Shown here piece by piece: positions 1 to 7,571 of a stretch of DNA of 17,173 nt; within the stretch, counting starts at the first letter, position 1; every line of letters starts with the position of its first letter. This DNA comes from Candidatus Zixiibacteriota bacterium. Its GTDB lineage: Bacteria; SM23-81; DAOVCL01. The stretch spans positions 1-17,173 of the forward strand of contig DAOVCL010000019.1 of the NCBI GenBank assembly GCA_030670005.1, given 5' to 3'. The notes beneath the pieces are model-generated. The model was given only the letters and a program-made list of their open reading frames with translations, had not been told where the DNA came from and did no database searches. The position numbers and the translations under genes were made by a program.

Positions 1-9
1 AGGGATAAA

Positions 10-192
10 ATGGCCATTAAAGATATTGCCAAACAGGTAATCGATACTCTGCCAGACGAGGCAACCATGGATGACATTATCCATGCGCTGTACATCAAGA
101 CCAAGTTTGAACATGGTGAACGTGAAATCCAAGAGGGGAAGAGCATTTCACACGAAGAGGCAAAGCAGAAACTGCAAAAATGGGCAAAGTAA
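10..192 (+). CDS. Antitoxin of a type II toxin-antitoxin pair
   Basis: This 60-residue protein is small, charged and mostly helical by composition. An acidic N-terminal part is followed by the segment KTKFEHGEREIQEGKSISHEEAKQKL. This pattern (x-G-x-x-x-I-x-x-G-[KR]-x-[IV]-[SP]-H-E-E) is typical of antitoxins encoded just ahead of ParE/RelE toxins. The C-terminal part would wrap the toxin and the N-terminal part would dimerise and bind the promoter. An AGGG ribosome-binding site lies at positions 1-4, five bases before the ATG. The frame overlaps the toxin start by 13 bases, which is the usual coupled arrangement. The pair's promoter would lie before the window. Family assignment is by pattern, not by search; the role is supported mostly by the toxin next to it. 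Confidence 0.75.
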   Translation: MAIKDIAKQVIDTLPDEATMDDIIHALYIKTKFEHGEREIQEGKSISHEEAKQKLQKWAK

Positions 193-468
193 TTTGGGCA
201 CCATCTGCATTAGATGATATCAATTCTATCGCGGAGTATATCGCGAGAGATTCTGTTGACCACGCGGCTCTTTTTGTAGCTCGGTTATTGGAAGTTACAG
301 ATCGTTTGCAGGAATTTCCCTTCTCTGGACGTGTAATACCTGAAATTGGCAATCAATCCTGCCCGAGAAATCATTTACAGACCCTATTGTATTATGTATC
401 GGCTCGAAGGCAATGAAGTCTGGATTACTGGAGTCGTGCATGGAGCGCGTCATTGGAATCCTGAATGA
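180..468 (+). pseudogene. ParE/RelE-family toxin, disrupted by a frameshift
   Basis: Reading from the ATG at 180 gives a normal ParE N-terminus: KVIWAPSALDDINSIAEYIA, then a helix, then FPFSGRVIPEIGN. After N-Q-S-C the frame runs into an unrelated tail and stops at 416. Skipping one base near the CCC run at 362-364 restores the family's C-terminal half: REIIYRPYCIMYRLEGNEV, then WITGVVHGARHWNPE, with TGA at 466-468. This includes the conserved R-E-I-I-Y and the final H-x-R strand that ParE/RelE toxins use. Removing one C gives the usual spacing between PE and REII. The toxin is therefore probably inactive, a recent single-base insertion, unless the extra base is an assembly error. An intact product would be about 95 residues, the normal family length. 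Its probable job was inhibition of gyrase or cleavage of mRNA; these cannot be told apart here. Confidence 0.8.
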
Positions 469-601
469 CCACCTAACCAAGCTCAACCGACCGCTATTCC
501 GCTGCACCCTATAAGTGAACGTTCATCTTATAAAAGCGCATCCCAGAATGGGGTTGAGAGGGTTTCCTCCGCCTGTTAATCTGATGGCCAGTCTGCTATT
601 G
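469..601. other. Short intergenic stretch, attC-like look at 470-527
   Basis: No gene is supported here. The segment from CCTAAC (about 471) through the GCTCAACCGACCGC block to the palindrome TGAACGTTCA (512-521) resembles the 3' recombination site of an integron cassette, but the closing box does not match GTTRRRY. No convincing terminator for the minus-strand operon ending at 602 was found. Confidence 0.25.
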
Positions 602-2596
602 TTAAAACACCTGAATCTCAATCCTTCTGTTCTGGGCACGGCCAGCCTTGGTCTTGTTGCTGGCAATGGGATTTTTCTCCCCATATCCCATAGCCTTCAG
701 CCTGTAGGAGGCTATTCCCTTCTTGATTAGATAGTCCATCACCGCCCCTGCCCTCTTCCAAGAAAGGGCTTTGTTGGCACTCTCTGAGCCCCGACTGTCC
801 GTATATCCCTGAATCTCTATCTTTAAGTCAGGATAGGCCTTCAGGGACTCATACAGTTCATCCAACTTGGCCTCTGAACCAGGGGCAAATTTAGCCTTTC
901 CAGAGGCAAACTTCACACCCTCTAAGACCTTCTTCCCCACTGGCTTGGCGGCGGTAGGACATCCATATCTGTCTACCTTTACCCCCAGAGGGGTGTGGGG
1001 GCAACGGTCATCTGGATCCAATACCCCATCGCCGTCAGAGTCAACTATGGGACAACCTTGATGGGAGGCTGGGCCTGCTTCGTTGGGACAGTTGTCCTCC
1101 ACATCCAAGACCCCATCCCCGTCGTTGTCGGGGTCTGGACAGCCATTATCATCCTCGAAACCATCGGAATCCTCAGGCTCGTTGGGGCACTTGTCTGAGA
1201 TATCCGGGATGCCATCTTTATCGTTATCCGGGTCTGGGCAGCCATCGGCATCCTGGAAACCATCGAGATCCTCAGGCTGAAGTGGACAACTGTCAAGCCT
1301 GTCTGGAATGCCATCCTTATCCCGGTCAAGGACAGCCTGAAGGGCTTTGCCAAACCTGAGACCAAAAGAGGCGGCTAAACCTATCCCCTTGCTCCAGGGG
1401 GTAAAGACCAGCCCCCTGCTGGATGTGGAGACATCCAACTGGAAAGCGCCTAAATAAAGGCCCAAGCCAAGCGCACTATTGAACCCCTCCCTCCCCCCTA
1501 TGGCCAGGCCACCCCTTAGGGGCAGCCACTTCAAGAGGTTATATTCCACCCCAGCCGACAACCTTGGTGTGGTGCTTACTCCCGCTGTGTTTCTAAATCC
1601 TTGCTCGTAGTCAAAACCAAGGAGGAGGTTGTGGAAACGGCGAGAAACCCCCATTTTCAGGTAAGAGGGGAGACGAGATCTGAAGGGACCGATCTCATAG
1701 CTGGAATCATCTGAGGCCACCAGGGTATCCTTCTTGGTTGAGCTGGCGGTTAAAGACTCCGCCTTAAAGGTGAAGAAACCTTCCTCGGTCTTTCTGCCCC
1801 ATTTGAGAGTTCCTAAGGGGTTAAAGAGGGCCAAACCCACCACCCAACCCTGGCCGAAAGAGCCAGTGGCACCCAAGTCCAGGGAGAACCCCTGTCCACC
1901 CTGAGCGTGACGATAGACTATCTCCCCCATCCCCTCAATTGAGCTCTCCGTGGTCAATATGCTCCCCCCTGACCTGGTCACCTCCGCATAGTATAACCCC
2001 CTGAGATACTTCAGGCTTGCCCCCACGGAGAACTCGTTAAACCCTTTAAGGTCGAGCCGTTTAGCTGCTGAGATACCTGTAGTTACCTGGGACCAGACCT
2101 CCCCATCCACATCGCCGATTTCATATGACCTGTTCAGCTCGTTTCCATAGAGGATGAGTTCAAAGGGGTCTCGGGGCAGGGTAATATTGGAGGCCCCAGA
2201 GCCTACTATGAAAAAGCCGTAATTTCTATAGGAGAGGCTGAGGAACCCAAACTCGGCTCCACTATCCAACGAGAGACCAGAGGATGGTATCTTGCCCAGA
2301 ATGGTCCTTTTATTCCTATCAGAAAGATAACTGCCGTTGTATCGGTTGTAATCGGAGAGGGTGAAGCTATTATTTCCCAAATCTACACCAAAGGAAAGGA
2401 AGGAAAGAGAAAGAGTGGGTCCTCCTAATAGACCAAGGTTGGCTGGATTAAAGTAGACCGACTCCTCTCCTCTGGCTATGGCCGAGTAGGCCCCGGCCAT
2501 CCCTAAGCTTCTGGCCTGAAAGCCAACAGACGACCGGGCGTCATTGAAGATCAAAAATAGAAGCAGTAAGGCAAAGAGAGGTATCCTCTTAACCAT
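602..2596 (-). CDS. Outer membrane PorV/FadL-like barrel with TSP3 repeats and OmpA domain
   Basis: The protein has about 664 residues. A signal peptide (MVKRIPLFALLLLFLIF) is followed by ARSLGMAGAYSAIARGEESV and then YFNPANLG, the N-terminal signature of PorV/FadL-like barrels that carry a glycine-rich hatch. A beta-barrel region of about 400 residues follows. From about residue 424 come four TSP3 calcium-binding repeats (DxDxDG followed by a Cys-containing segment). A linker leads to a C-terminal OmpA domain with IEIQGYTDSRG (peptidoglycan-binding Asp) and an Arg in LSWKRAGAV. The expected role is an outer membrane protein anchored to the cell wall. The ATG at 2596 is chosen because AAGGA lies nine bases before it; an ATG at 2602 and a TTG at 2605 are alternatives. 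The start sits at the TGA of the lipoprotein gene upstream (2604-2602), so the two are translationally coupled. Its last 240 or so residues closely match the other OmpA protein in this window. Confidence 0.9.
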   Translation of the reverse strand: MVKRIPLFALLLLFLIFNDARSSVGFQARSLGMAGAYSAIARGEESVYFNPANLGLLGGPTLSLSFLSFGVDLGNNSFTLSDYNRYNGSYLSDRNKRTILGKIPSSGLSLDSGAEFGFLSLSYRNYGFFIVGSGASNITLPRDPFELILYGNELNRSYEIGDVDGEVWSQVTTGISAAKRLDLKGFNEFSVGASLKYLRGLYYAEVTRSGGSILTTESSIEGMGEIVYRHAQGGQGFSLDLGATGSFGQGWVVGLALFNPLGTLKWGRKTEEGFFTFKAESLTASSTKKDTLVASDDSSYEIGPFRSRLPSYLKMGVSRRFHNLLLGFDYEQGFRNTAGVSTTPRLSAGVEYNLLKWLPLRGGLAIGGREGFNSALGLGLYLGAFQLDVSTSSRGLVFTPWSKGIGLAASFGLRFGKALQAVLDRDKDGIPDRLDSCPLQPEDLDGFQDADGCPDPDNDKDGIPDISDKCPNEPEDSDGFEDDNGCPDPDNDGDGVLDVEDNCPNEAGPASHQGCPIVDSDGDGVLDPDDRCPHTPLGVKVDRYGCPTAAKPVGKKVLEGVKFASGKAKFAPGSEAKLDELYESLKAYPDLKIEIQGYTDSRGSESANKALSWKRAGAVMDYLIKKGIASYRLKAMGYGEKNPIASNKTKAGRAQNRRIEIQVF

Positions 2597-2601
2597 AAGC
2601 A

Positions 2602-4653
2602 TCAATCCTTCCCTACCTTAGCCCCTACCTCCAGCCTGGCGGTAATCTTCAGGTAATCTCCGGGGCAGATCTTTATCGGCTTGCCCTGGGTGCCTGGTAT
2701 CTCCACTTTCGTGCGGAGGAAGATAAGGGAGTCTCGAAAAACCTGGAGATCCTGATGGCTGAGATGGATGGAGAGCGCGCTTTTTACTGCCCTATCGACT
2801 ATTCCAGATCTATCTGTATGGCCAGGCTTTAGATCAAGGCTATCCGGGGGTGTAGGGATAATGAGGGAGGCCCCGCTGTCCAAATTGGTGGAATCCGGGT
2901 CAAAGTAGAAAGTAACCGAGGCCCCCAGGGGACGGTGATTTACCACCTGGGCGATAATCGCTCCTGATTTGAGGTTATCCTCAACAAAATCCCTGGTATC
3001 CTCCCCAATCTCTACCCTGGTAGTGCCTCCCTCTATGGTTTGGGGCTGAAGGATGAGCTCCAGCGGGGACCAAATGTGGTAGCTGATGAGAACCGTATCT
3101 GAGCTCTCGGCATCACCATCATATTCCCCATCCCCTACCACAATGCTACCCTTGGTTTCGATCTTTCTGGGAAGTGAGTTGACAAAGGGGACTATGTTGC
3201 TGTTCGTGCTGTCGAACTGAATGGTCCCTTCGGCCTCAGGGGGGATATACTCCTGGCCCTGAGGGATAGTAAGCTCCTCTAAGGGGATGCTTCCCTCGTC
3301 ATACCCCTGTAAACATAGGGAATCGAGTTCCAAGGGGAAGTTGACCCCATTTTTCACCTCCAGATCCATCCTTACAGAGGAGAGAGAAATTGCCTTCAAG
3401 CCTTTGGGCAGGTCAATCAACAGCTCCTCCGGCTCCATCCTTATCCTGGTTGGCTCCAGCATTCCCGCAAAACGGGAGAGGATAATCCGACTGCTCTCTA
3501 CATTACCCTTGATCTCCTGTGAACTGGAGACATAAACCTTCTCCTCACCCGTATCCTCTGTCTCCACTACCACCCTAAAGCGGATAAATTGAGGTTTATC
3601 CAAGCTAATGGGGCGAAAAATATAACCGTCCAGGGGAATATCATCTGAGATACTATTGTTTGCCGGTATATGCCAAGAGTGGGAAAAGGAGGAGCCTTCT
3701 CTGCTAAAGTCCAAGAGGGTAAGCGTTGCCTGGCCACTCAGGTTAAGCTCATTATAAAGGTAAAAGTGAACGCTTCCCTCCTTAATCACCGCCTCCTGGA
3801 TGAGGTTGTCGCTTTCCACTTCGATGGAGTCATTTTTAGTGATCGTCTGGGATGGAATCTGGGCGAGGGCCTCGCTCACCTTCAAGGTGGAGATACTGGC
3901 CAGCAGGTCAATCATCTGAGTGAGAGTGTCAATATAGACGGAGTCTCCATTGGTTCCGGGTGTTCGCCCGGATATTTCCATAATCTGGATGTGGTGAATG
4001 GTTTTGCCCCCCAAATCAAGGGAGTCTATAACCTCTTCCTCGGGTCCGATTAGGCCAGCGAAGTTCAACTCTCCGACGGTTATTCCACTGGTGCTATCGT
4101 TAACAGAGATTACCATATTCTCTACGGGAAAGGGGAAGTGGTTGATTAGTTCTATCCTAAAGTATCCACTATCCACTGTTACAGAATCGAAGGTGCTGAA
4201 CCTGCTCTTCTTCTCCAGAGGTGGGAAGGTGAAGGGATCTATGGAGGTACTCGCCCCCTGGAACTGACCCAAGGAGGGATTGACCTCGGTCAGTCTAACA
4301 TTTACTGGATCGGCCTGGGCCCCGCTGATCCTCACCGGTCCCAGCTCCTTACTATACTCCTTGGTGTTTGGATCAATGGTCAGGTTGTCGGCCACCCTTA
4401 AGCCAGATAAGGTGTCCCTGAGGGAGAAGAAGAGGATGTCACCAATAATGGAAAGATACTCCTCATCCTCTGCAATCTTGGGCATGCGGTAGGTTTTGTT
4501 CATCAGGGGGAGAATAACATTTATATCCCAGGTAGGGGACTCAGGCTTCTTCACAGAACAACCGGCGAAGAGCTGGGAAAAGAGAAGGAATGATACTGGT
4601 AAACCGGTTTTGAGGAAAACCTTCCACTTCTTTTCTTTAACTTTTAAAGCCAC
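2602..4653 (-). CDS. Large lipoprotein of unknown function
   Basis: The product has 683 residues when read from the GTG at 4653. This start has AAAGGA six bases upstream and gives a clean lipoprotein signal peptide: a basic N-terminus, a hydrophobic stretch, and the lipobox L-F-A-G-C with the lipidated Cys at residue 32. The open frame extends 20 codons further upstream, but those codons are repeat DNA (see the repeat at 4688). The mature part is rich in Asp, Ser and beta-prone segments, begins SVKKPESPTWDINVILPLMN, and has no enzyme motif I recognise. It ends exactly where the barrel-OmpA gene begins (TGATG overlap), so the two are probably co-translated and may work together at the outer membrane. 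I cannot assign a function; a periplasm-facing assembly factor or a surface lipoprotein are both possible. Confidence 0.85.
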   Translation of the reverse strand: MALKVKEKKWKVFLKTGLPVSFLLFSQLFAGCSVKKPESPTWDINVILPLMNKTYRMPKIAEDEEYLSIIGDILFFSLRDTLSGLRVADNLTIDPNTKEYSKELGPVRISGAQADPVNVRLTEVNPSLGQFQGASTSIDPFTFPPLEKKSRFSTFDSVTVDSGYFRIELINHFPFPVENMVISVNDSTSGITVGELNFAGLIGPEEEVIDSLDLGGKTIHHIQIMEISGRTPGTNGDSVYIDTLTQMIDLLASISTLKVSEALAQIPSQTITKNDSIEVESDNLIQEAVIKEGSVHFYLYNELNLSGQATLTLLDFSREGSSFSHSWHIPANNSISDDIPLDGYIFRPISLDKPQFIRFRVVVETEDTGEEKVYVSSSQEIKGNVESSRIILSRFAGMLEPTRIRMEPEELLIDLPKGLKAISLSSVRMDLEVKNGVNFPLELDSLCLQGYDEGSIPLEELTIPQGQEYIPPEAEGTIQFDSTNSNIVPFVNSLPRKIETKGSIVVGDGEYDGDAESSDTVLISYHIWSPLELILQPQTIEGGTTRVEIGEDTRDFVEDNLKSGAIIAQVVNHRPLGASVTFYFDPDSTNLDSGASLIIPTPPDSLDLKPGHTDRSGIVDRAVKSALSIHLSHQDLQVFRDSLIFLRTKVEIPGTQGKPIKICPGDYLKITARLEVGAKVGKD

Positions 4654-4687
4654 AGTATGTCCTTTCTTACAGGGATTCTCAGTGCGG

Positions 4688-4719
4688 CAAAGCCGCAACC
4701 AAACACCAGCCACAGATTA
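4688..4719. repeat. Dispersed repeat, copy 1
   Basis: CAAAGCCGCAACCAAACA (4688-4705) followed by GCCACAGATTA (4709-4719). The same two blocks in the same order and spacing occur at 7540-7571. Both copies lie just upstream of a minus-strand gene and, read in frame, give a false VWLRLC N-terminal extension. Confidence 0.8.
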
Positions 4720-4930
4720 CACGGATTTCACTGATGGGAAAAACTACAATCGTAGCTCGTTACTCGTAGGGTCCCCCGGGGCTTACGCCCCTTCAGCGGA
4801 CATGGATAGAAGACCCACACTAAAGTGCAGTAGAATGTTTTCTAATCTCCGTCAGGGCAGGAGCCTTAGACGGCATTTCTGAAAGAGCTGCCCCCTAAGG
4901 ATATACCGTTTTTTGCCAAGACAGCTCGAA

Positions 4931-4959
4931 ATTATAGGCTTTCACCTTTAAGGTGAAAG
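4931..4959 (-). promoter_or_regulatory. Candidate promoter with palindromic operator for the lipoprotein operon
   Basis: On the minus strand a perfect TATAAT lies at 4936-4931. Seventeen bases upstream is CTTTCA (4959-4954), a weak -35 (3 of 6 bases). The 21-base interval 4939-4959 is an almost perfect palindrome with arms CTTTCACCTT and AAGGTGAAAG around a single T. It covers the -35 and spacer, the usual place for a repressor site. The leader to the GTG at 4653 would be about 270 bases. The promoter call is an inference; the palindrome is directly visible. Confidence 0.45.
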
Positions 4960-5184
4960 AGGGGGTTAAACTCAAATTTTGTGAACTCTTTATTTTCTAT
5001 ATCGGCAGATAAGGTCATTTTCTTTAGCGGGATTTTCTTGATTCTCCATAAAAAGATATTGCGGTGAATTGTAGCTCCAGGATTAGCTTAAAAATGAGAG
5101 GGGATTTGCTCTTGTCAAGCAGAGTTCAAGTAAGCACATAGATGCTAAATTATGGTTTGGATCACCGGAGAAACAGGGGGCATT

Positions 5185-5217
5185 AAAAAGAGGGCACCGC
5201 ACAGAACGATGCCCCCT
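5185..5217 (-). terminator. Rho-independent terminator of the second OmpA gene
   Basis: Read on the minus strand, AGGGGGCA (5217-5210) pairs with TGCCCTCT (5196-5189) around a 13-base loop, with one G-T pair, and runs straight into T residues (5188-5185). It starts 22 bases after the stop codon of the gene at 5239-6654, so it ends that transcript. Confidence 0.85.
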
Positions 5218-5238
5218 TTGATGAGAGACTGTCTTCCC

Positions 5239-6654
5239 TTATTTCAGGGGAAGGATCTCTATCCTTCTGTTCTTGGTTCGACCAGCCTTAGTCTTGTTGC
5301 TGGCAATGGGATTTTTCTCGCCATAACCAATAGCCTTTAGCCTGTAGGAGGCTATCCCTTTGTCAATCAGATAGTTCATCACTGCCTTTGCCCTCTTCTC
5401 AGAAAGAGCCTTGTTGGAACTGGCCTTGCCCCAACTGTCCGTGTATCCCTGGATCTCTATCCTTAAGTCAGGATAGGCCTTCAGAGACTCATATAGTTCA
5501 TCTAACTTAGCCTCTGAACCAGGGGTAGGCTTGGTCTTCCCAGAGGCAAAAGTCACACCCTTCAAGACCATCTTCCCCACTATCTTGGCTGCAGTAGGAC
5601 ATCCATACCTGTCTACCTTTACCCCCATAGGAGTGTGGGGACAGCGGTCATCTGGATCTAGGACTCCATCACCGTCAGAGTCCACTATGGGGCAACCCTG
5701 ATTGGAGGCTGGGCCTGCCTCATTGGGACAATTGTCCTCAACATCTAAGATCCCATCATTGTCGTTGTCTGGGTCAGGGCAGCCGTCGTCATCCTGGTAA
5801 CCGTCCAAATCCTCGGGCTCGTTGGGGCACTTGTCAGAGATATCCGGGATGCCATCATTGTCGTTATCGGGGTCAGGGCAGCCGTCATCATCCTCGAAAC
5901 CATCGAAATCCTCAGGCTGAAGTGGACAGGCATCAAGATCGTCTTTTATTCCATCTCCATCAGAGTCCTTAACCCTCTCGATGTAGTAGGTTACTCCGGC
6001 AAATCCCTCTACAATGCCCCTGCTTCTGTCCAATAGATCTGTGTCCGTGCTGAGGTCAGCCCCCAAGCCGGTGAGGAAGTTAAACCTAACCCCACCGTTT
6101 ATCCCTAAGTTCTCCGTGACGAAATATTCTAAACCACCACCTACCCCAACGGTAACCTCTGTGGCCGTAAAGTCATCCCTGGGATTATCATCCTTGTCGA
6201 GGCTGGGTATATCATCTCCGGTACTATAATCGGTTACCTTCCAGATATTGGCCCCCAATCCCAAGGTCACATAGGGGTTAAATTTGGGGTTGTCAGGGAT
6301 GATGCTGTAATAGCCGTTTACCTCTATAGGAATGAGATCCCAAACTGCGGAAGCGTTATCACTGGGACTGGGGAAGGCGAAACCGACTCCATCACTTCCA
6401 GTGGTAGTATCACTCCAAATCCTGGCGAAGCCACCGCTTAATCCTACCGCGAAGTTTTTGTTGATCCCATACTTGACCACAAGCTTACCCTGAGGGCCTA
6501 GAGCCCAAATATCCGAGTGATCACTCAGCACAGGCTTGATGGGTGAAACCAATCCTCCTACGCCTATCTTGCCGGTCAGGTCAATCCCAAAGGCTGGAAG
6601 GGTTAAACCCAAAGCCAGAATGGAAACCATAAAAATAAGTATGCCTTTTTTCAC
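5239..6654 (-). CDS. OmpA-family outer membrane protein with TSP3 repeats
   Basis: The protein has 471 residues. The GTG start at 6654 has a strong AAGGAGG eight bases upstream and a typical signal peptide (MKKGILIFMVSILALGLTLP, then AFG). Residues about 25-225 form a small OmpA/OprF-type eight-strand barrel with alternating hydrophobic strands and the ending GVTYYIE. Four TSP3 calcium repeats begin at about residue 230 (DSDGDGIKDDLDACP onward). The C-terminal OmpA domain follows, with IEIQGYTDSWG (Asp) and LSEKRAKAV (Arg) for peptidoglycan binding. It probably tethers the outer membrane to the wall and is likely abundant, given the good promoter, ribosome-binding site and terminator. It is a single-gene unit. 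Its C-terminal half is nearly the same as that of the gene ending at 602, while the barrels differ completely. Confidence 0.93.
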   Translation of the reverse strand: MKKGILIFMVSILALGLTLPAFGIDLTGKIGVGGLVSPIKPVLSDHSDIWALGPQGKLVVKYGINKNFAVGLSGGFARIWSDTTTGSDGVGFAFPSPSDNASAVWDLIPIEVNGYYSIIPDNPKFNPYVTLGLGANIWKVTDYSTGDDIPSLDKDDNPRDDFTATEVTVGVGGGLEYFVTENLGINGGVRFNFLTGLGADLSTDTDLLDRSRGIVEGFAGVTYYIERVKDSDGDGIKDDLDACPLQPEDFDGFEDDDGCPDPDNDNDGIPDISDKCPNEPEDLDGYQDDDGCPDPDNDNDGILDVEDNCPNEAGPASNQGCPIVDSDGDGVLDPDDRCPHTPMGVKVDRYGCPTAAKIVGKMVLKGVTFASGKTKPTPGSEAKLDELYESLKAYPDLRIEIQGYTDSWGKASSNKALSEKRAKAVMNYLIDKGIASYRLKAIGYGEKNPIASNKTKAGRTKNRRIEILPLK

Positions 6655-6705
6655 CTTCTTACCTCCTTCTTTTTAGTGCTTTTCCTAAAACCAAAACATA
6701 GTAAA

Positions 6706-6719
6706 GGAGCATATGCTCC
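6706..6719. promoter_or_regulatory. Perfect palindrome in the leader of the OmpA gene
   Basis: GGAGCATATGCTCC is a perfect 14-base palindrome. It lies about 50 bases upstream of the GTG start, within the expected 5' leader. It could be a protein-binding site or an RNA hairpin near the ribosome-binding region. Function is not known. Confidence 0.4.
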
Positions 6720-6803
6720 CCAGGTCTTTTCTATCTCCTTCTATCACCCCCTTTTTCAATGTGATTTTTCTCATATTAAGGGAACGGTCTTAAATTTCCT
6801 TAA

Positions 6804-6832
6804 TAACTAACACACCAACCATTCGGTGTCAA
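6804..6832 (-). promoter_or_regulatory. Promoter candidate for the second OmpA gene
   Basis: On the minus strand a perfect TTGACA (6832-6827) is followed after 17 bases by TAGTTA (6809-6804), a weak -10; TTATTA three bases further on is an alternative. It begins 13 bases after the nth stop codon, so the OmpA gene is likely transcribed on its own with a leader of roughly 140 bases. Confidence 0.55.
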
Positions 6833-6845
6833 GTCTTTTTTTTAG

Positions 6846-7532
6846 TTAATTCGTTTTTTCTGGGTAATCACACTCCACCCTGAGGATGCATCCTGTGCAT
6901 AGAGGGAGTCTGGCCTTGCAAATCCTCCTCCCATGCTCGATAAGGCTTAGATGCAGGGGGTAGACAAGCTGGGGTGGAGTAATCCCCTCCAAGACGGCCT
7001 GAGCCTGGAGGGCATTAGAGATTTGAGGGACGAGGCCTATCCTCTTGGATGCCCTGAGAATATGAGTGTCTACTGGCATAGATGACCTTCCCAGAGAGAA
7101 TAACAGCACACAGGCAGCAGTCTTTGGTCCCACCCCTTTAAACTGAAGGAGATATTTTTGGGCCCGATCGGAATCCATCTTCACCAGAAAGGAGAGATCA
7201 AGCCCACCCTCCTGCTGATGGATTTCCTCCAAGAGGGCCTTTATTCTCCTTGCCTTCTCATTAAAGAGACCACCTATCTTTATGGCTTCAGCTATCTCCT
7301 CCTGGGAGGCCTTCTGAGCCTCTTCCCAGGTAGGAAATCTCTCTTTAAGATTCCTGAAGGCGCGATGGGAGTTCAGGTCAGATGTGTTCTGAGAGAGAAT
7401 GGTGGCAATGAGCTCTGAAAGGGGATCTCTCTCCTTTTTCCGTTGCAGGTGGCCATACTCAGACTGCAGAAGTCGGAATATTCTCTCTACTTTATGGGAA
7501 CTCACAGTTAAAATCTCACCACTGATCACCAT
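6846..7532 (-). CDS. nth: Endonuclease III (DNA glycosylase/AP lyase)
   Basis: This base-excision repair enzyme removes oxidised pyrimidines and cuts the abasic site. Seen here: the helix-hairpin-helix LLQFKGVGPKTAACVLLFSLG region with the catalytic Lys in VGPKTA; the catalytic Asp in MPVDTHI; and a C-terminal iron-sulfur loop with Cys spacing C-x6-C-x2-C-x5-C, ending in CDYPEKTN. The length of about 228 residues fits the family, with a slightly long N-terminus. The ATG at 7532 has no clear ribosome-binding site. A GTG at 7505 preceded by a weak GGTGAG is an alternative. The open frame further upstream (to 7565) is repeat DNA and not part of the gene. The short interval after its stop holds the next gene's promoter. 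Confidence 0.92.
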   Translation of the reverse strand: MVISGEILTVSSHKVERIFRLLQSEYGHLQRKKERDPLSELIATILSQNTSDLNSHRAFRNLKERFPTWEEAQKASQEEIAEAIKIGGLFNEKARRIKALLEEIHQQEGGLDLSFLVKMDSDRAQKYLLQFKGVGPKTAACVLLFSLGRSSMPVDTHILRASKRIGLVPQISNALQAQAVLEGITPPQLVYPLHLSLIEHGRRICKARLPLCTGCILRVECDYPEKTN

Positions 7533-7539
7533 AGCGCCA

Positions 7540-7571
7540 CAAAGCCGCAACCAAACAAGGGCCACAGATTA
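7540..7571. repeat. Dispersed repeat, copy 2
   Basis: CAAAGCCGCAACCAAACA (7540-7557), then GCCACAGATTA (7561-7571), matching the copy at 4688-4719 in order, orientation and spacing. It abuts the start of nth. Confidence 0.8.

Larger units (their letters stand above)
4654..5184. other. Intergenic region, repeat remnants and probable long leader
   Basis: About 530 bases without a supported gene. From the right it holds a candidate minus-strand promoter with palindrome (4931-4959). A GGGCAG/CTGCCC hairpin candidate follows at about 4855-4894. Next comes a patch of repeat-like DNA (4735-4800) containing CTACAATCGTAG and GGGGCTTACGCCCC. Last is the repeat shared with the nth upstream region (4688-4719). 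Short frames here have no ribosome-binding sites or recognisable content. Confidence 0.5.

Noticed and set aside
295..507. A 70-codon minus-strand frame over the broken toxin
   Set aside because: It is antisense to the toxin's recognisable frames and lacks a ribosome-binding site.
4855..4894. A GGGCAG/CTGCCC hairpin in the intergenic region, considered as a riboswitch or RNA gene
   Set aside because: The stem is only six bases with a long unpaired middle, and no riboswitch or RNA class I know fits.
5113..5118. A minus-strand TTGACA upstream of the lipoprotein operon
   Set aside because: No acceptable -10 occurs at 16-18 bases; the perfect TATAAT at 4931-4936 is a better candidate.
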